Of a DNA stretch of 64,000 nt, positions 43,020-52,068 are shown in pieces. The position numbers were made by a program, and so were the translations under genes. The stretch is taken from NCBI RefSeq assembly GCF_001625085.1, contig NZ_BDAW01000042.1, forward strand, positions 1 through 64,000. Reading direction: 5' to 3'. The notes beneath the pieces were generated by a model. It saw nothing but the letters and a program-made list of their open reading frames with translations. It ran no database searches and was not told the DNA's origin. Origin of the DNA: Nocardia acidivorans NBRC 108247. GTDB lineage: Bacteria; Actinomycetota; Actinomycetes; Mycobacteriales; Mycobacteriaceae. Position 1 is the first letter of the stretch. Each line of letters opens with the position of its first letter.

Positions 43020-45218
43020 TCATCCTGCGATCCCGAGGATTTCGGCCGCCGCCCGCAGCGCGAGCTGCCCCCGGACGCTGTCGTACTCGCCCTGCGTCGT
43101 CGCGACCGTGGTCGGCGCGCCATTGCGGACCGACTGTGCGATGGCCTGGCGTTCCCCGGATTCGAAGGCGCCGAAGGTGCGGCGCAGCAGCGGCAGGGTG
43201 GCCACGAACTGGTCCTCGTCCAGGCCGCAGAGCCAGGCGTCGATGAGGCCCAACAGGTTTCGATCGTGGACCAGGAGCAGGCCGCGACCGCCCAGGAAAC
43301 CGTCGATCCACGCCGCCTTCTCGGCCGCGGTGTGACCGACCGACAGGGCCGCCGATAGTCGGCGGGCGGATTCGGCGGCATCGATGATCTCGGCATCGCA
43401 GAGCAGTCGCACGGCCCGGCCGACCAGGGTGCCGTTGATATCGGTGCGATCGGCGAGGGTCTGCAGCGCGGCCAGCCAGGTGGCGGTCGCCCAGGCGTTC
43501 TCGCGCGCCGAAAGCGCCAGGTGCACAGCGTCTATCAGCGAGCGCAGCTCGGCGGCCCCGTCGCCGTCCAGGCCGGTGACCGCGCTGGGCAGGCCGGCGC
43601 AGGCGCGCACCAGCAGACCGTCGGCCACCCGGGTCAGCGCATCGGAATCGGTACCGCGCACATCGCCGTAGCGCAGCGTGCGCAGCAGACCCGGGAGCGC
43701 CGCCATCAGATGGGTGACGTCATGGTCCAGGGCCGCAACCGATTCCAGCCGGGCGATGAGGCCGTCGGTCGCGCCGCCCAGATCGGCCAGCAGCGCCGCT
43801 TCCAGGGCAGCGGACACCTGCCCCACCGTGACATCCGGATTCGCAGCGGTATCAAGCACTTTCGCCTCGGCGGCGGTGCGCAGGGTGGTGCCCCAGCGCG
43901 CGGCCTCGATAATCGCGATGGACAGCTCCGGCCGCCAGCGCAGCGTCCAGGTCTCCCGGAAGGTGCCGGTATTGCGCACCTGACCGTCGGTGAGCTGACC
44001 CCAGCCGATGCCGAGCAGCCGGAGCCGGTGCAGCAGATGGGATTTGGCCATATCGCGGTCGGTGCGAAGATCCAGGTCGACGGTGCGCTCCAGGGCCTGC
44101 TGTTTCAACCGCAGCGTCCTGATCTGCGCGCGTAGATCGGCCTCCAGCGGCACGGTCGGGGTGCCGTCCGGGACCGCGCCCAGCGCCTCACCGACCACCA
44201 TTTCCGAGCTGACCAGGCGCAGCATGGTCTCATCGCCGTCGCAGAGCACCGCGCGGGTCGCCTCGGTGACCTCGGACAACCCGGCCAGGGGCCGCCCGCG
44301 CAGGGTCGCGAGAGTTTCGGCGAGCCGGACCGATTCGATGATGTGCGCACTCGACACCGGCAGATCATGGGTGCGGAGCATGCCCGCGACCCTGGTCAGC
44401 CAGCGCACGATGGGCTGCTCGGTCTGGGTGAACAGATGGTGATACCAGCCCGGCGAGGTGATGCCCGCGCCGTATCCGGAGGCGGACGACAGGCGCGAAT
44501 GCGTCCAGGGCACCCAGGTCAGCATGGCCTTGCCCCTGGGCAGCCCCTTCAGGATCCTGGCGTCGGCGGTGGCCGGGCCGAGCTTGCCGGACAGCGCCGG
44601 ACCGTGCCAGGCCCCGCAGACGACGGCCAGGCGTTGTGCCCCGTCCTTCAACGACTTTCGCATCACCTGCCGCATATACGCCTCGCGGCGCAGCGTGTGC
44701 TCATCGATGACCGCGGTTTCGCGCAGCGCCGCCATGGCCTCGTTCACCGCCTCGAAAATCTCCGCGTCCGAGGAGGATTCGACAATGGCGTCCCACCAGC
44801 GTTCGGCATCGTCGTACCCGCCCGCCTCGGCCAGCTCGGCGAGCGGATCCGAGCGATCACCCGGCTCGTCGGTCAGGGCCAGCGTCATGGCGGCGGGCAG
44901 ATCGAAGAACCCGACGGGCACGGTGTTCTCCGCGCCGTAGCGCATCGCCTGCCACTCCGGGGAGAAAACCGCGAAGGGCCACAGCGCGGCCTTGGCCGGT
45001 TCGTCCGGGTGGTAGCCGAGCAGGGCCACCGGCGGCTCCATACCCTCGGCGGCGAGAAAGCCGAGCAGCGGATCGGCGTCGGCCGGACCCTCGATGAGAA
45101 TGGCGTCTGGTGAGAATTTCTCGAGTGCCAGGCGCAGCGAACGCGCCGAACCCGGACCGTGATGGCGGATACCGAAGACGCGGGTCTCGGCCGTCACGGC
45201 GGTGGAGATGGTGCTCAT
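43020..45218 (-). CDS. DUF5682 family protein
   Basis: A 732-residue protein of the DUF5682 type found beside MoxR/VWA genes. The N-terminal ~250 residues hold conserved-looking motifs: GIRHHGPGSARS (His19, His20), ILIEGPADADP (Glu43) and VCGAWHGPALSG (His near 205). Two His-bearing Gly-rich motifs around a strand-Glu recall the TraB/TIKI/EreA-like hydrolase fold, which is an inference only. The C-terminal half is long and helical, with no recognised motif. The ATG at 45218 abuts the MoxR stop codon (TAGATG), so translation is coupled. Biochemical function is unknown. Confidence 0.82.
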   Translation of the reverse strand: MSTISTAVTAETRVFGIRHHGPGSARSLRLALEKFSPDAILIEGPADADPLLGFLAAEGMEPPVALLGYHPDEPAKAALWPFAVFSPEWQAMRYGAENTVPVGFFDLPAAMTLALTDEPGDRSDPLAELAEAGGYDDAERWWDAIVESSSDAEIFEAVNEAMAALRETAVIDEHTLRREAYMRQVMRKSLKDGAQRLAVVCGAWHGPALSGKLGPATADARILKGLPRGKAMLTWVPWTHSRLSSASGYGAGITSPGWYHHLFTQTEQPIVRWLTRVAGMLRTHDLPVSSAHIIESVRLAETLATLRGRPLAGLSEVTEATRAVLCDGDETMLRLVSSEMVVGEALGAVPDGTPTVPLEADLRAQIRTLRLKQQALERTVDLDLRTDRDMAKSHLLHRLRLLGIGWGQLTDGQVRNTGTFRETWTLRWRPELSIAIIEAARWGTTLRTAAEAKVLDTAANPDVTVGQVSAALEAALLADLGGATDGLIARLESVAALDHDVTHLMAALPGLLRTLRYGDVRGTDSDALTRVADGLLVRACAGLPSAVTGLDGDGAAELRSLIDAVHLALSARENAWATATWLAALQTLADRTDINGTLVGRAVRLLCDAEIIDAAESARRLSAALSVGHTAAEKAAWIDGFLGGRGLLLVHDRNLLGLIDAWLCGLDEDQFVATLPLLRRTFGAFESGERQAIAQSVRNGAPTTVATTQGEYDSVRGQLALRAAAEILGIAG

Positions 45219-46316
45219 CTAGCTCACCTCGCGGCAGGCCCGGTAGAAGTCCGCCCAGTCGGCGCGCTGGCGCACCACGGCCTCCAGGTATTCGGTCCAC
45301 ACCACCGAATCGGCGACCGGATCCTTGATGACCGCGCCCAGCACCGCGCCCGCGATATCGGCGGGGCGCAGAATGCCGTCGCCGAAATGCGCGGCCAGTG
45401 CGAGGCCATTGGTGATCACCGAGATCGCCTCGGCGGTGGAGAGCGTGCCGGACGGCGACTTCAATTTGGTGCGGCCGTCGGCGGTCATCCCCGAGCGCAG
45501 TTCGCGGAAGACCCGTACCACCCGGCGCACCTCCTCGGCCGCGGCGGGCACCGCGGGCAATTCCAGTGCGGCGCCGAGCTGTTCGACGCGGCGGCTGACG
45601 ATCGCCACCTCCTCGTCCTCCCCGGCGGGCAGCGGCAGCACCACGGTATTGAAGCGGCGGCGCAGTGCGGAGGAGAGCTCGTTCACGCCGCGATCGCGAT
45701 CATTGGCGGTGGCGATCACATTGAAACCCTTGGCGGCCTGCACCTCCGTGCCCAATTCCGGTACGGGCAGCGTCTTCTCCGACAGGACGGTGATGAGCGC
45801 GTCCTGTACATCCGAGGGGATGCGGGTGAGTTCCTCCAGGCGGGCAATGGAACCCGCGCGCATGGCGGTCATGATCGGCGAGGGCACCAGCGCGGCATCG
45901 CTCGGACCCTCGGCCAGCAGGCGCGCGTAATTCCAGCCGTAGCGGATGGCCTCCTCCGCGGTGCCGGAGGTGCCCTGCACCAGCAGGGTCGACCGACCGG
46001 AGACCGCGGCCGCGAGATGTTCGGAGACCCAGGTTTTCGCGGTACCGGGCACACCGATGAGCAGTAGCGCCCGATCGGTGGCCAGGGTGGCGACCGCCAC
46101 CTCCATGAGGCGGCGCGGGCCCACGTACTTGGGGCTGATCACGGTGCCGTCGGACAGCGTCCCGCCGAGCAGGTAGGTGACCACCGCCCACGGCGACAGC
46201 TTCCAGGACGGCGGGCGCGGGCGGTCGTCGGCGGCCGCGAGCGCGGCCAGTTCCTCGGCGAAGGCTTGTTCGGCATGCGGGCGCAGCAGGGCGTCCTGCT
46301 CCTGAATCGTGGTCAC
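45219..46316 (-). CDS. MoxR-family AAA+ ATPase
   Basis: A 365-residue AAA+ ATPase. Walker A is GVPGTAKT (88-95), and the Walker B region reads SIARLEELTRIPSDVQDALI, with the usual Asp replaced (LEE). Sensor 1 is IATANDRDRGVNELSSALRRRF, including the Arg finger region. MoxR ATPases assemble or activate protein complexes together with VWA partners. The GTG at 46316 overlaps the SWIM-gene TGA (GTGA), and the gene runs directly into DUF5682. Start choice is fixed by this overlap and by the MTTIQEQDALL N-terminus. Confidence 0.92.
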   Translation of the reverse strand: MTTIQEQDALLRPHAEQAFAEELAALAAADDRPRPPSWKLSPWAVVTYLLGGTLSDGTVISPKYVGPRRLMEVAVATLATDRALLLIGVPGTAKTWVSEHLAAAVSGRSTLLVQGTSGTAEEAIRYGWNYARLLAEGPSDAALVPSPIMTAMRAGSIARLEELTRIPSDVQDALITVLSEKTLPVPELGTEVQAAKGFNVIATANDRDRGVNELSSALRRRFNTVVLPLPAGEDEEVAIVSRRVEQLGAALELPAVPAAAEEVRRVVRVFRELRSGMTADGRTKLKSPSGTLSTAEAISVITNGLALAAHFGDGILRPADIAGAVLGAVIKDPVADSVVWTEYLEAVVRQRADWADFYRACREVS

Positions 46317-49300
46317 TTCAGCTCCTCGAGCATTGCTCTGCGTTGGATGAGGTCGTGGGCGAGTTGGTCGAAAGCCTGCTCCCAGTAGGGATCTCCGCAT
46401 TTGCGGGCGATACCGGTCACCAGGTCGGCGGCGGTCACCGGGAAATGCGCGGCGGCCGCGCGGAACAGGGTGCGGTAGGAGCCGGGCACCAGGCTGGGCG
46501 CGCCCGGCCGGTCGGCGCTCAATTGCGCACGCTCGAGCAGCAGGCGCAGCACATGGTCGGCCATCGGGCCGGGCCAGGGCCGCGCGATGGCGCGCAGCAG
46601 CGATTCGATCTCGGCGAGCCAGCTGCTGTCCAGGCGGCGCAGATGCCGGATCTGATCGTCCAGGGGTTGCAGGGCGAAGAGTTCGCGCAGCTTCTCACTG
46701 TCGGACTCACCGGCCTCCTGTGCGGCGTAGGCGGCGAACAGGGCCTGCGCCCAGGACGAATCCCGTTGTGCCAGTGCGGCGTCGGTCCAGCCCGCGAACA
46801 TGGGGCCGCGCATGGTCTCGGTCATGGCGGTGCGCACGGCCTGTTCGGGCGGGCCCAGCACCCGCTCCCAATGCCGCAGCGGGGTGGCCGCGACCACCCG
46901 GTGCAGCCATTCGGCGGAGAGATCGGGTGCGCCGTCGGCGCGATAGGCGGTGTAGCCGAAGGAATCTCCGACGCCGTCGCGGCGGGCGGCGTCATCGAGC
47001 ACGCCCGGACCGGTGGTGGTCAACTCGGGACGGCGCAATCGCTGCCCGAAGGTGAGCCAGGCCGCGGCGCGCTCGGTCATGCGCTGCGCGAAATGCGAAT
47101 CCGGCAGTCTGCCCAGCAGATCCGCCGCCGTTCGCCGCACCTCGGAGCGGCGATCGTCCAGCGCGGTCTCCAGCAGTGCTTCGTCCATGAGTGAGAGACC
47201 GTCCGCGAAGCATGCCAGCAGCTCCGCCTTGCCCGGCCCGGATTCGGTGCCCCACGAGCCGGCCAGGGCATCGCGCGCGGCCACCGGATCGCGACGCCGC
47301 AACTGCGCCAACCACACCCGGCGCTCGGCCGCTCGCCCGTGCGACCACACCGACTCATCCGCCGCGTCCGCCCGCACCAGCGTGCGCCACCCCGGATGCT
47401 GTGCCGCCAGCCAGCGCCCCCGCGCCCCCGCCAACCGCAACAGCGGTTCCCGATGCTGCGACAGGGCCTTGGCCCGCTCCAACAGCAGACTGCACAGCGC
47501 GTCCGGCGCACGGAGATCCCGCGCATCGGCGGTCGCCAACCACTCGTGCAGGAACGGCGAATTATCGGTCAGCAGCTCAGCCAATCGCGCCGCCGCGGCC
47601 GAAGACAACCGCAACCGCTCATCCGCCTCCGCCGCCGCCGGCAACTCCACCGATCCCGGCATCGCCCCGCCCCTCGCGAAACAGTCCTGTAGCGCCGCGG
47701 ATTCGAGCAATTCTGCGGCCGAATCACCGACCCGGCGGTTCGCGGATGTGGCGGTCGAATCGCCTTCGATCGAATCGGCGGGTGTGGTCGACTCAGCGAC
47801 CACGGGTGTAGCGCCCGGCCCGGCTTCGAGCGGACCCATCGGCGCGGTCGGATCGGCCGGCGCATTGGAATGACGAGGTGTGGGCATCGAGGTCGGACCG
47901 GGATGGAGTGGATTCGCGGAGGCGGCCGGGTCGGCGGGTGCGGGTGCTGCCGCGGGGCGGTGAGAAAGCGCGAGGACCGGTGCGGACAGTGCCTCCCTGT
48001 TCACCGTGCGGCGGGCCGTGCCGACCAGCGCCGCGGAGACCAGTTCGGCACTCCCGGTATCCGATTCCGTTGCGCCGCCGGGGATACCGTATGAGGTCCC
48101 CTCCGCCACACCGATATCCACCACCGTTCCATCGCACAGTGCCGCGACCGGCACCAGTCCCTCGGCGGTCCATTCCCCGACCACGCCCAGCGGATGGCCG
48201 CCGGAGAGCCCGAGCAGCCGCCAGGGTTCACCGTCGCCGACCGCGATCGGCAACGAAGTGCCATTGGATTCCGCTACCCACCAACCACTTTCGTTGTGAA
48301 TCGGCGTCACGTCGGCCAGGAACACCGGCCAGGACCGAACGAAAGGATCGGCACCGACCGCCCGTGCATGATCTTCGAGCGCGACGGCGATTCCCCACGG
48401 CCGTTCACCCGCATGCGGGGCGGTCACCTTGTCCGCCGCGGGCTCCGCGCCCGTACGGCCTTCGATCTCTGTGTCCGCGTGGTCTTCGGCGCGGGGGGCG
48501 GTGCCCGCCGCATGCCTGGCGGCCTCGGCGTTCGCGTCCCGTTGATCACCGAACTCGGCAGCGGCGCCGTGCGTTCGAGTGCGAGTATCCGGCACCGTGG
48601 TGAACGGGTCCGGAAGGGTATGGCGGGTGCCCCAGACGGCGCGGAGTCGGTTCGCGCCGGGGTAGTAGTGGATGTCGGCCTCGATCTGGAAGCCGGGGGC
48701 GGGGGTGTCCTGCGGGAAGCTGGGGCTGCCGAAATGGTGGTCCACGATCAGGGCCCAGTGACCGGAGGTTCTGCCGCGCAACCAGATTCGGCGGGTGTAG
48801 AGGTTGTCCTCGACGGTGGTTCGCGCGCCCAGGACCATCCAGGTGTCGCGGACGGCCGGTTCGGTGCGAATCGATTCCGCGGGAGTCGGATAGCCGATAT
48901 GGGTGCGCACACTGGCTTGCAGGGCGGGGGAGAGCGCGTCGAGGCGATGGTGCGCGGTAGCCAGCAGATGCAGCCGGGCGTATTCGCGCAGCAGCAGTCG
49001 CGGCCAGTCGGAACGGGTTGCGGCGCGCGGCAATTGGCGCAGGGTGGCCGCGATGCCGGGGGCCTGCGCGTCGACCATGCGGGCGGCCACCGTCTCGAAG
49101 GCGGTGGGGGAACGGTCCGCCGCCGCCAGACCGGTGCGAATCTGGTCGGTCAGCCACATATCCAGATCGGCGAGCCCGGCGGTGACGCGGGCGCGGCGCT
49201 GATCGGCGGTGGCGGAATTGGTCTTGCGCGCCGGATTCGATTCCGGGTCGGCCTTTTTGGCTTCGCGGGCGGCGCGACCGTGCAGCCATTCGGCCGCGAA

Positions 49301-49591
49301 ATCGGCAATGGCATCGGTAGCTGGAATATCGCCCTCGGACCAGACCAGCAGTAGTGAAAGCGCGTGTTTGCACGGGAATTTACGGCTCGGGCAGGAGCAT
49401 TTGTACGCGGGCCCGGCGGTGTCGACGATCGTCTGATACGGGCGACTGCCGCTGCCCTGACACAGGCCCCAGAGCGCGGTGTCGTGCTGCCCGCTGCCGC
49501 TCCACTTGCCGCGCAGCTTGCGGGCGGCGGTGAGTGATGCGGCATCCGGAGCCAGCGCCGCGATCTGATCGGCGGTCCAGGCGGTGGTCAT
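46313..49591 (-). CDS. SWIM zinc-finger protein fused to DUF5691 domain
   Basis: A 1092-residue protein. The N-terminal SWIM finger has the CxC-x6-CxH pattern in YKCSCPSRKFPCKHALSLLL (Cys65, Cys67, Cys74, His76), a nucleic-acid or protein-binding zinc motif. A ~500-residue SWIM-associated region follows. Then SAALVGTARR starts the DUF5691-type half, interrupted by a Pro/Ala/Thr-rich linker. HEAT-like helices follow (ALDDRRSEVRRTAADLLGRLPD). In many actinobacteria these are two ORFs, so this looks like a fusion. ATG 49591 follows GAAGGAAGGGGG, a strong site at the head of the operon. Confidence 0.88.
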   Translation of the reverse strand: MTTAWTADQIAALAPDAASLTAARKLRGKWSGSGQHDTALWGLCQGSGSRPYQTIVDTAGPAYKCSCPSRKFPCKHALSLLLVWSEGDIPATDAIADFAAEWLHGRAAREAKKADPESNPARKTNSATADQRRARVTAGLADLDMWLTDQIRTGLAAADRSPTAFETVAARMVDAQAPGIAATLRQLPRAATRSDWPRLLLREYARLHLLATAHHRLDALSPALQASVRTHIGYPTPAESIRTEPAVRDTWMVLGARTTVEDNLYTRRIWLRGRTSGHWALIVDHHFGSPSFPQDTPAPGFQIEADIHYYPGANRLRAVWGTRHTLPDPFTTVPDTRTRTHGAAAEFGDQRDANAEAARHAAGTAPRAEDHADTEIEGRTGAEPAADKVTAPHAGERPWGIAVALEDHARAVGADPFVRSWPVFLADVTPIHNESGWWVAESNGTSLPIAVGDGEPWRLLGLSGGHPLGVVGEWTAEGLVPVAALCDGTVVDIGVAEGTSYGIPGGATESDTGSAELVSAALVGTARRTVNREALSAPVLALSHRPAAAPAPADPAASANPLHPGPTSMPTPRHSNAPADPTAPMGPLEAGPGATPVVAESTTPADSIEGDSTATSANRRVGDSAAELLESAALQDCFARGGAMPGSVELPAAAEADERLRLSSAAAARLAELLTDNSPFLHEWLATADARDLRAPDALCSLLLERAKALSQHREPLLRLAGARGRWLAAQHPGWRTLVRADAADESVWSHGRAAERRVWLAQLRRRDPVAARDALAGSWGTESGPGKAELLACFADGLSLMDEALLETALDDRRSEVRRTAADLLGRLPDSHFAQRMTERAAAWLTFGQRLRRPELTTTGPGVLDDAARRDGVGDSFGYTAYRADGAPDLSAEWLHRVVAATPLRHWERVLGPPEQAVRTAMTETMRGPMFAGWTDAALAQRDSSWAQALFAAYAAQEAGESDSEKLRELFALQPLDDQIRHLRRLDSSWLAEIESLLRAIARPWPGPMADHVLRLLLERAQLSADRPGAPSLVPGSYRTLFRAAAAHFPVTAADLVTGIARKCGDPYWEQAFDQLAHDLIQRRAMLEELK

Positions 49592-49791
49592 CGTGCCCCC
49601 TTCCTTCGTTCACCGCATGTCTATCGCAGGGCACCGACAAGTGCGCGCCCACGGGCATTGCCAATATTTTGCTGGTTTCCCGGGTGAAGTGGTTTCGCGG
49701 TGATCAATGAAAAACGCTGTGGGGAAAGTGAATTCAACAAAGGTGGAACCATGTGCGCGATGCGGGGGAAGGCGCCGGTAGGGTGTCCGAT

Positions 49792-50073
49792 ATGTCCCGC
49801 GTAGCGATCGAATACTGCACCCAGTGCCGCTGGCTACTGCGCGCGAGCTGGATGGCTCAGGAGTTGCTGACCACCTTCGTCACCGACCTCTCGGAGGTGG
49901 CGCTGGTACCGGGCGAAGGTGGGGTCTTCCGCATCACCGTCGATGGCGAGCAGCTCTGGGATCGCAAGGCGGACGGCGGTTTTCCCGATATCGCCGTCCT
50001 CAAGCAGAAGGTGCGCGACCGGGTCGCGCCGGGACGCTCGCTCGGTCACACCGATAAGAAGGACGCTGACTGA
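49792..50073 (+). CDS. SelT/SelW/SelH-family (Rdx) thioredoxin-fold protein, Cys form
   Basis: A 93-residue protein with the Rdx-family redox motif YCTQCRWLLRA (Cys9, Cys12) in the loop after the first strand, then helix and FPDIAVLKQKVRDRV near the C-terminus. In eukaryotic SelW the motif is CxxU, and here Cys replaces selenocysteine. The role is presumably thiol redox or a thioredoxin-like protein interaction. It faces the FmdB gene tail to tail with 3 bases between stops. The upstream ~200 bases are relatively AT-rich and diverge from the SWIM operon. Confidence 0.85.
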   Translation: MSRVAIEYCTQCRWLLRASWMAQELLTTFVTDLSEVALVPGEGGVFRITVDGEQLWDRKADGGFPDIAVLKQKVRDRVAPGRSLGHTDKKDAD

Positions 50074-50076
50074 GGG

Positions 50077-50307
50077 TCAGCAGCAGCCGCCACCGCCACA
50101 GCAACCGCCGCCGGACGGCATCGAGGGCATCTGCGGGGCGGCGGCCGGTACGGCCCCGCCGCGGCTGACCGTCCCGAAGGTGGTCAGGAGTTTGACGGTG
50201 TCCGTATGGCCCCGCGGGCAGTCGGCGGGATCGGACGCCTCCGCCATCGGACGGGACATTTCGAAGGTATCGCCGCAGCTGCGGCATCGGTACGCATAAC
50301 TCGGCAC
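50077..50307 (-). CDS. FmdB-family zinc-ribbon protein
   Basis: A 76-residue zinc-ribbon protein with MPSYAYRCRSCGDTFEMSRP (Cys8, Cys11) and DCPRGH (Cys30, His34) supplying the metal site. A Gly/Cys tail with two Cys-Cys pairs (GGGCCGGGGCC) ends the protein. FmdB relatives regulate amidase or formamidase genes, and many are uncharacterised. The start is taken at GTG 50307, where the ribbon begins, since the longer frame adds no homology. Confidence 0.87.
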   Translation of the reverse strand: MPSYAYRCRSCGDTFEMSRPMAEASDPADCPRGHTDTVKLLTTFGTVSRGGAVPAAAPQMPSMPSGGGCCGGGGCC

Positions 50308-50496
50308 CCGCCCAGCGTAGGCCAGGCCCCGCGCTCCGGCGCGGGTACTCGCCACCGAACGGCCGGTGACCCGGTATCGGCGGACGCCCGGCTCCGCTGT
50401 GCCGTGCGCCCCGGTCGGCGGCGCGCGGGTCGCGATCGACCTGCCGTTTCCGATGCACTCGGTACTCTCGATTTACGGAGTACGAGGAGGTGGGCT

Positions 50497-52056
50497 GTGA
50501 GCACTCGAGTCTTCGAGACACTGCCGGACGAGGATGTCGACCCGGTGGTACGGACCGAATACGGTCGGGTCCGGGGCCGGCGGGAGGGATCCACCGCCGT
50601 CTGGCGCGGAATTCCGTATGCCGCCGACGCGGGTGGACCCAATCGTTTCCGGCCGCCGCAGCCCCCGCATCGATGGGACGGCGTGCGCGATTGCGTCACC
50701 TTCGGGGAGATCGCTCCGCAGGCCGCCGGATTCGTCCCGGTCGACTCCGGACTGCGGATGGGTGAGGACTGCCTGTGGCTCAATGTGTGGGCCCCCGCCA
50801 CCGTCACCGACGAACCGCTCCCGGTCATGGTGTGGCTGCACGGCGGCGCGTACTGCCTGGGTACCGCCGCGCAGGCCATCTACGATGGCCGCAAACTCGC
50901 CGAGACCGGCGGGCTCATCGTGGTCACGGTCAACTACCGGCTCGGTGCGCTCGGCTTCCTGGACCTGTCGTCCCTCGGCGCGGACTTCGTGCCGAACCTG
51001 GGCCTGCACGATCAGATCTTCGCCCTGGAGTGGGTGCGCGACAACATCGCGGCCTTCGGCGGCGATCCGGGCAATGTCACCATCTTCGGGGAATCCTCCG
51101 GCGCGGGCTGTGTGACCGCACTGCTCACCTCACCGCGCTCGGCCGGGCTGTTCCATCGCGCGATCGCTGAATCACCGCCCGCCACCACGGTTTTCGGGCC
51201 GGAGCGCACGGCCGGTGTGGCGCGGCGCTATCTGGAGATCCTGGAGCTCACCGAATCCCGCGCGGGGGAACTGCTCGAATTGCCCATCGAGCGCATCGCT
51301 TCCGCCGCGGGCATCCTCTTCGACGAGGTGCCCACCAAGGAGCCGGGCCGCCTGGCCGCGGTCCCGGTGGTGGACGGCGATCTGCTGCCCGCCTATCCGA
51401 CCGAACGATTCCGCGAGGGCCGCTCGCATCGGGTGCCGTTGATCATCGGCACCAATAAGGACGAGGCGTCCATGTTCCGGCTGTTCCGCTCGCCGATCAT
51501 GCCGGTCACCCCGGAGGCGGTCAATGCCATGCTGTCGGGCGTGGCGGCCGAGCACCCCGGACTGTCGGCCGAGCGGATCGCCGAAATCGCTTCCGCCTAT
51601 ATGGTTTCCACCCCGCGCGGGGCGCTGGGCCTGTCCACCGACGCCGCCTTCCGGATGCCCGCGCACTGGGTGGCCGAGGCGCATTCGCTGCACTCGCCGA
51701 CCTGGATGTACCGCTTCGACCATGCCACGCCGATGCTCAAGGCGGCGCGGGTCGGTGCGGGGCATGCCTGTGAATTGCCCTATGTCTTCGGCAATTTCGG
51801 CTCCTTCGACCACGATCCGACCTTCTGGCTCGGCGGACGCAAAGTGGCGCAGGAGGTTTCGGGTCGTATGATGCGCCGCTGGACCGCATTCGCCGCACAC
51901 GGCGTTCCGGCGGCCATCGACGGCTCCAAACACTGGCCGCCCTACACCGTCGCCGAACGCAGGACATTGGTGATCGATGCCGCCGACCGGATCGTGGAAG
52001 ACCCTGACGGCGACCGTAATTCGGTCTGGGGCGACCAGGTGGTCGGCTTCTACTGA
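50497..52056 (+). CDS. Type-B carboxylesterase/lipase family protein
   Basis: A 519-residue serine esterase. The nucleophile motif is FGESSGAG (Ser200), the oxyanion loop is WLHGGAYCLG, and the C-terminal His is in GAGHACELPYVFG (about 422). The acid is probably in the NKDEASMF region. No signal peptide is visible, so it acts in the cytoplasm on ester substrates. GTG 50497 follows GAGGAGG by six bases. It is convergent with the P450 gene (12 bases). Confidence 0.92.
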   Translation: MSTRVFETLPDEDVDPVVRTEYGRVRGRREGSTAVWRGIPYAADAGGPNRFRPPQPPHRWDGVRDCVTFGEIAPQAAGFVPVDSGLRMGEDCLWLNVWAPATVTDEPLPVMVWLHGGAYCLGTAAQAIYDGRKLAETGGLIVVTVNYRLGALGFLDLSSLGADFVPNLGLHDQIFALEWVRDNIAAFGGDPGNVTIFGESSGAGCVTALLTSPRSAGLFHRAIAESPPATTVFGPERTAGVARRYLEILELTESRAGELLELPIERIASAAGILFDEVPTKEPGRLAAVPVVDGDLLPAYPTERFREGRSHRVPLIIGTNKDEASMFRLFRSPIMPVTPEAVNAMLSGVAAEHPGLSAERIAEIASAYMVSTPRGALGLSTDAAFRMPAHWVAEAHSLHSPTWMYRFDHATPMLKAARVGAGHACELPYVFGNFGSFDHDPTFWLGGRKVAQEVSGRMMRRWTAFAAHGVPAAIDGSKHWPPYTVAERRTLVIDAADRIVEDPDGDRNSVWGDQVVGFY

Positions 52057-52068
52057 GGGGCGGCGGTG

